In this document: positions 54,574-55,394 of the stretch, in pieces
How positions within the stretch are numbered: position 1 is the stretch's first letter
Layout: every line of letters begins with the position of its first letter
Source of the DNA: Muribaculaceae bacterium
GTDB lineage: Bacteria; Bacteroidota; Bacteroidia; Bacteroidales; Muribaculaceae
Direction of reading: 5' to 3'
DNA: 55,394 nucleotides
Assembly (NCBI GenBank): GCA_017436845.1
Contig: JAFSCJ010000004.1
Coordinates: 1 to 55,394, forward strand
Translations under genes and position numbers: made by a program
The notes under the pieces: model-generated
What the model was told of the DNA's origin: nothing
Database searches by the model: none
The model's input: only the letters and a program-made list of their open reading frames with translations

Positions 54574-54828
54574 TCACTCTACAGATTGGCCAATTTTATA
54601 ATATTCGTTTAAGTAACTAAAAAAATTATGATTTAATGCAATTGATATGCGCAATAAAAGAGTCGTATCAATACTACTTTTGCTAAAAATTTTGTAAATG
54701 TTTGTTCTATCACAATACAACTGATGAGAAAGCCACGTAACTGACCGCCCTTGCTCTTTCATTACTCGTTTGATTTCATTTCCAACATGAACCGAAATCA
54801 GAGCTTTTTCATGTCCTTTATTTTTCAT
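54574..54828 (-). CDS. Small XRE-like helix-turn-helix protein (behind RNA copy 3)
   Basis: The 84-residue protein has a short basic N-terminus and an HTH core HVGNEIKRVMKEQGRSVT then WLSHQLYCDRTNIYKIF, followed by SIDTTLLLRISIALNHNFFS. It matches the protein at 46222-46446 along the whole core (HIG/HVG, EQ.R, WL, C.R.N.Y.IF, ALNHNFF). Such small proteins probably bind DNA as dimers. Structured RNA copy 3 lies directly upstream on the same strand, and a lipoprotein and barrel gene lie downstream. Confidence 0.82.
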   Translation of the reverse strand: MKNKGHEKALISVHVGNEIKRVMKEQGRSVTWLSHQLYCDRTNIYKIFSKSSIDTTLLLRISIALNHNFFSYLNEYYKIGQSVE

Positions 54829-54885
54829 ATAACAACGTTATTGACGCCGCTATTTATTCTTATAGACCTTACAGGGATATCGAGA

Positions 54886-55026
54886 CAACAAGCGCAGACG
54901 TGCTGTTGAGTCCCGAGGCCCTGAGAAAGCCTATACATACAAACAAGCTCCGCCTGCGCAATAACGCAGACGTTTACTGAACTCATTCGTGTACGCATCT
55001 ATTGAAATTTCTCAGGTTTCAGGGAC
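54886..55026 (-). ncRNA. Structured RNA, family copy 3 (upstream of an HTH gene)
   Basis: Minus strand. P1 pairs GTCCC-T-GA (55019-55026) with TCGGGAC (54910-54916), with an AA/GCC internal loop; P2 pairs CCTGAGAAA (55008-55016) with TTTCTCAGG (54920-54928), nine pairs. Inner pairing TGCGTAC/GTATGTA and an apical CGTCTGCG/CGCAGGCG hairpin complete the rod. A further hairpin with CAACA/TGTTG follows (54886-54909), but without a T run. A TACGTTTG -7 box lies just upstream. The other bases of the 54829-55256 gap hold no gene; 54829-54885 is leader to the HTH gene. Confidence 0.65.
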
Positions 55027-55039
55027 GTCCGAATAGTAG

Positions 55040-55047
55040 CAAACGTA
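55040..55047 (-). promoter_or_regulatory. -7 box (TACGTTTG) ahead of RNA copy 3
   Basis: TACGTTTG on the minus strand ends 13 bases before P1, so transcription would begin just before the first stem. No clear -33 TTG was found. Confidence 0.55.
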
Positions 55048-55221
55048 TTTTTTAATATGTCTTATTTTCTTAGGTCATATGCCTATATCATACAACAAAA
55101 TTAATGAATTATTTCCAACAATCAAATTAAGAAAGACTCTTTCAAATCTATTTCAACACCCATCATTACATGATGTCAGTAAAAAATTCTCCTTTTTCAT
55201 TTTCGACTCTCGACAAACAAA

Positions 55222-55251
55222 AAGCCCCGACTCATTCCTGAGTCAGGGCTT
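55222..55251 (-). terminator. Terminator of the rRNA operon
   Basis: AAGCCCTGACTCA, loop GGAA, TGAGTCGGGGCTT (one mismatch), then TTT on the minus strand just after 5S rRNA. Confidence 0.9.
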
Positions 55252-55256
55252 CGGAA

Positions 55257-55365
<109 letters not shown>

Positions 55366-55394
55366 TCTCTTTGTTCTATGGTTTTCGATATCCA

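Overview
The window looks like chromosome of a gut-type member of the Bacteroidales; a Muribaculaceae-like genome is plausible, but the genus cannot be fixed from sequence alone. The reasons are recurrent Bacteroidetes promoters (TTG, 18-20 bases, TAnnTTTG), NigD-type lipoproteins, many small lipoproteins and outer-membrane barrels, an inositol-sphingolipid cluster, and family-typical YebC, MutS and S41 protease sequences. The window ends inside an rRNA operon (5S rRNA at the right edge).

Layout. 0-2 kb: the start of a secreted protein, a palindromic repeat, and three small unrecognised genes, one shaped like a single-chain spanin. 2-13 kb (minus strand): YbdG-type mechanosensitive channel, pheT-yebC, and rimP-nusA-infB followed by an unusual folK-pfkB fusion. 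12.8-13.7 kb: a stand-alone endolysin-holin pair. 13.8-21.7 kb: pdxA followed by a seven-gene membrane-lipid cluster (nucleotidyltransferase, ATP-grasp, PgpA, GtrA, two CDP-alcohol transferases, AUR1-like enzyme), then myo-inositol-phosphate synthase as a separate unit. 21.8-26.3 kb: rlmN, a double SGNH hydrolase, recO, and rpsT between two tRNA-Glu genes. 26.4-36.9 kb (plus strand): structured RNA, lipoproteins, tcdA-lolD, two NigD lipoproteins, DUF3467, cysS, a RecD-like helicase, LOG hydrolase, PduO adenosyltransferase, DUF2795 and an NAD-dependent epimerase. 38-48.4 kb: a 10-kb block (ctpA-mfd, an outer-membrane/lipoprotein group, a small HTH gene, an rRNA methyltransferase) bounded by 195-bp inverted copies of a complete tRNA-Asn unit. 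48.4-55.4 kb: K+/H+ antiporter, mutS-slyD, a lipoprotein and an outer-membrane protein, a second small HTH gene, and 5S rRNA.

The most interesting pattern is a structured RNA of about 145 nt found three times (near 26.5, 46.5 and 54.95 kb). All three copies share a two-part closing stem, P1-(AA / RCC)-P2, whose paired bases change together. All are followed by a further hairpin, and all lie upstream and on the same strand as small lipoprotein or outer-membrane genes. In two of the three, a paralogous 74-84 residue HTH protein gene sits directly behind the RNA. Other notable items are the folK-pfkB fusion, the inverted tRNA-Asn repeats around 10 kb of housekeeping genes, a hairpin attenuator candidate between the rimP-nusA-infB promoter and rimP, the enlarged inositol-lipid operon, and a lipoprotein gene broken at an A6 run.
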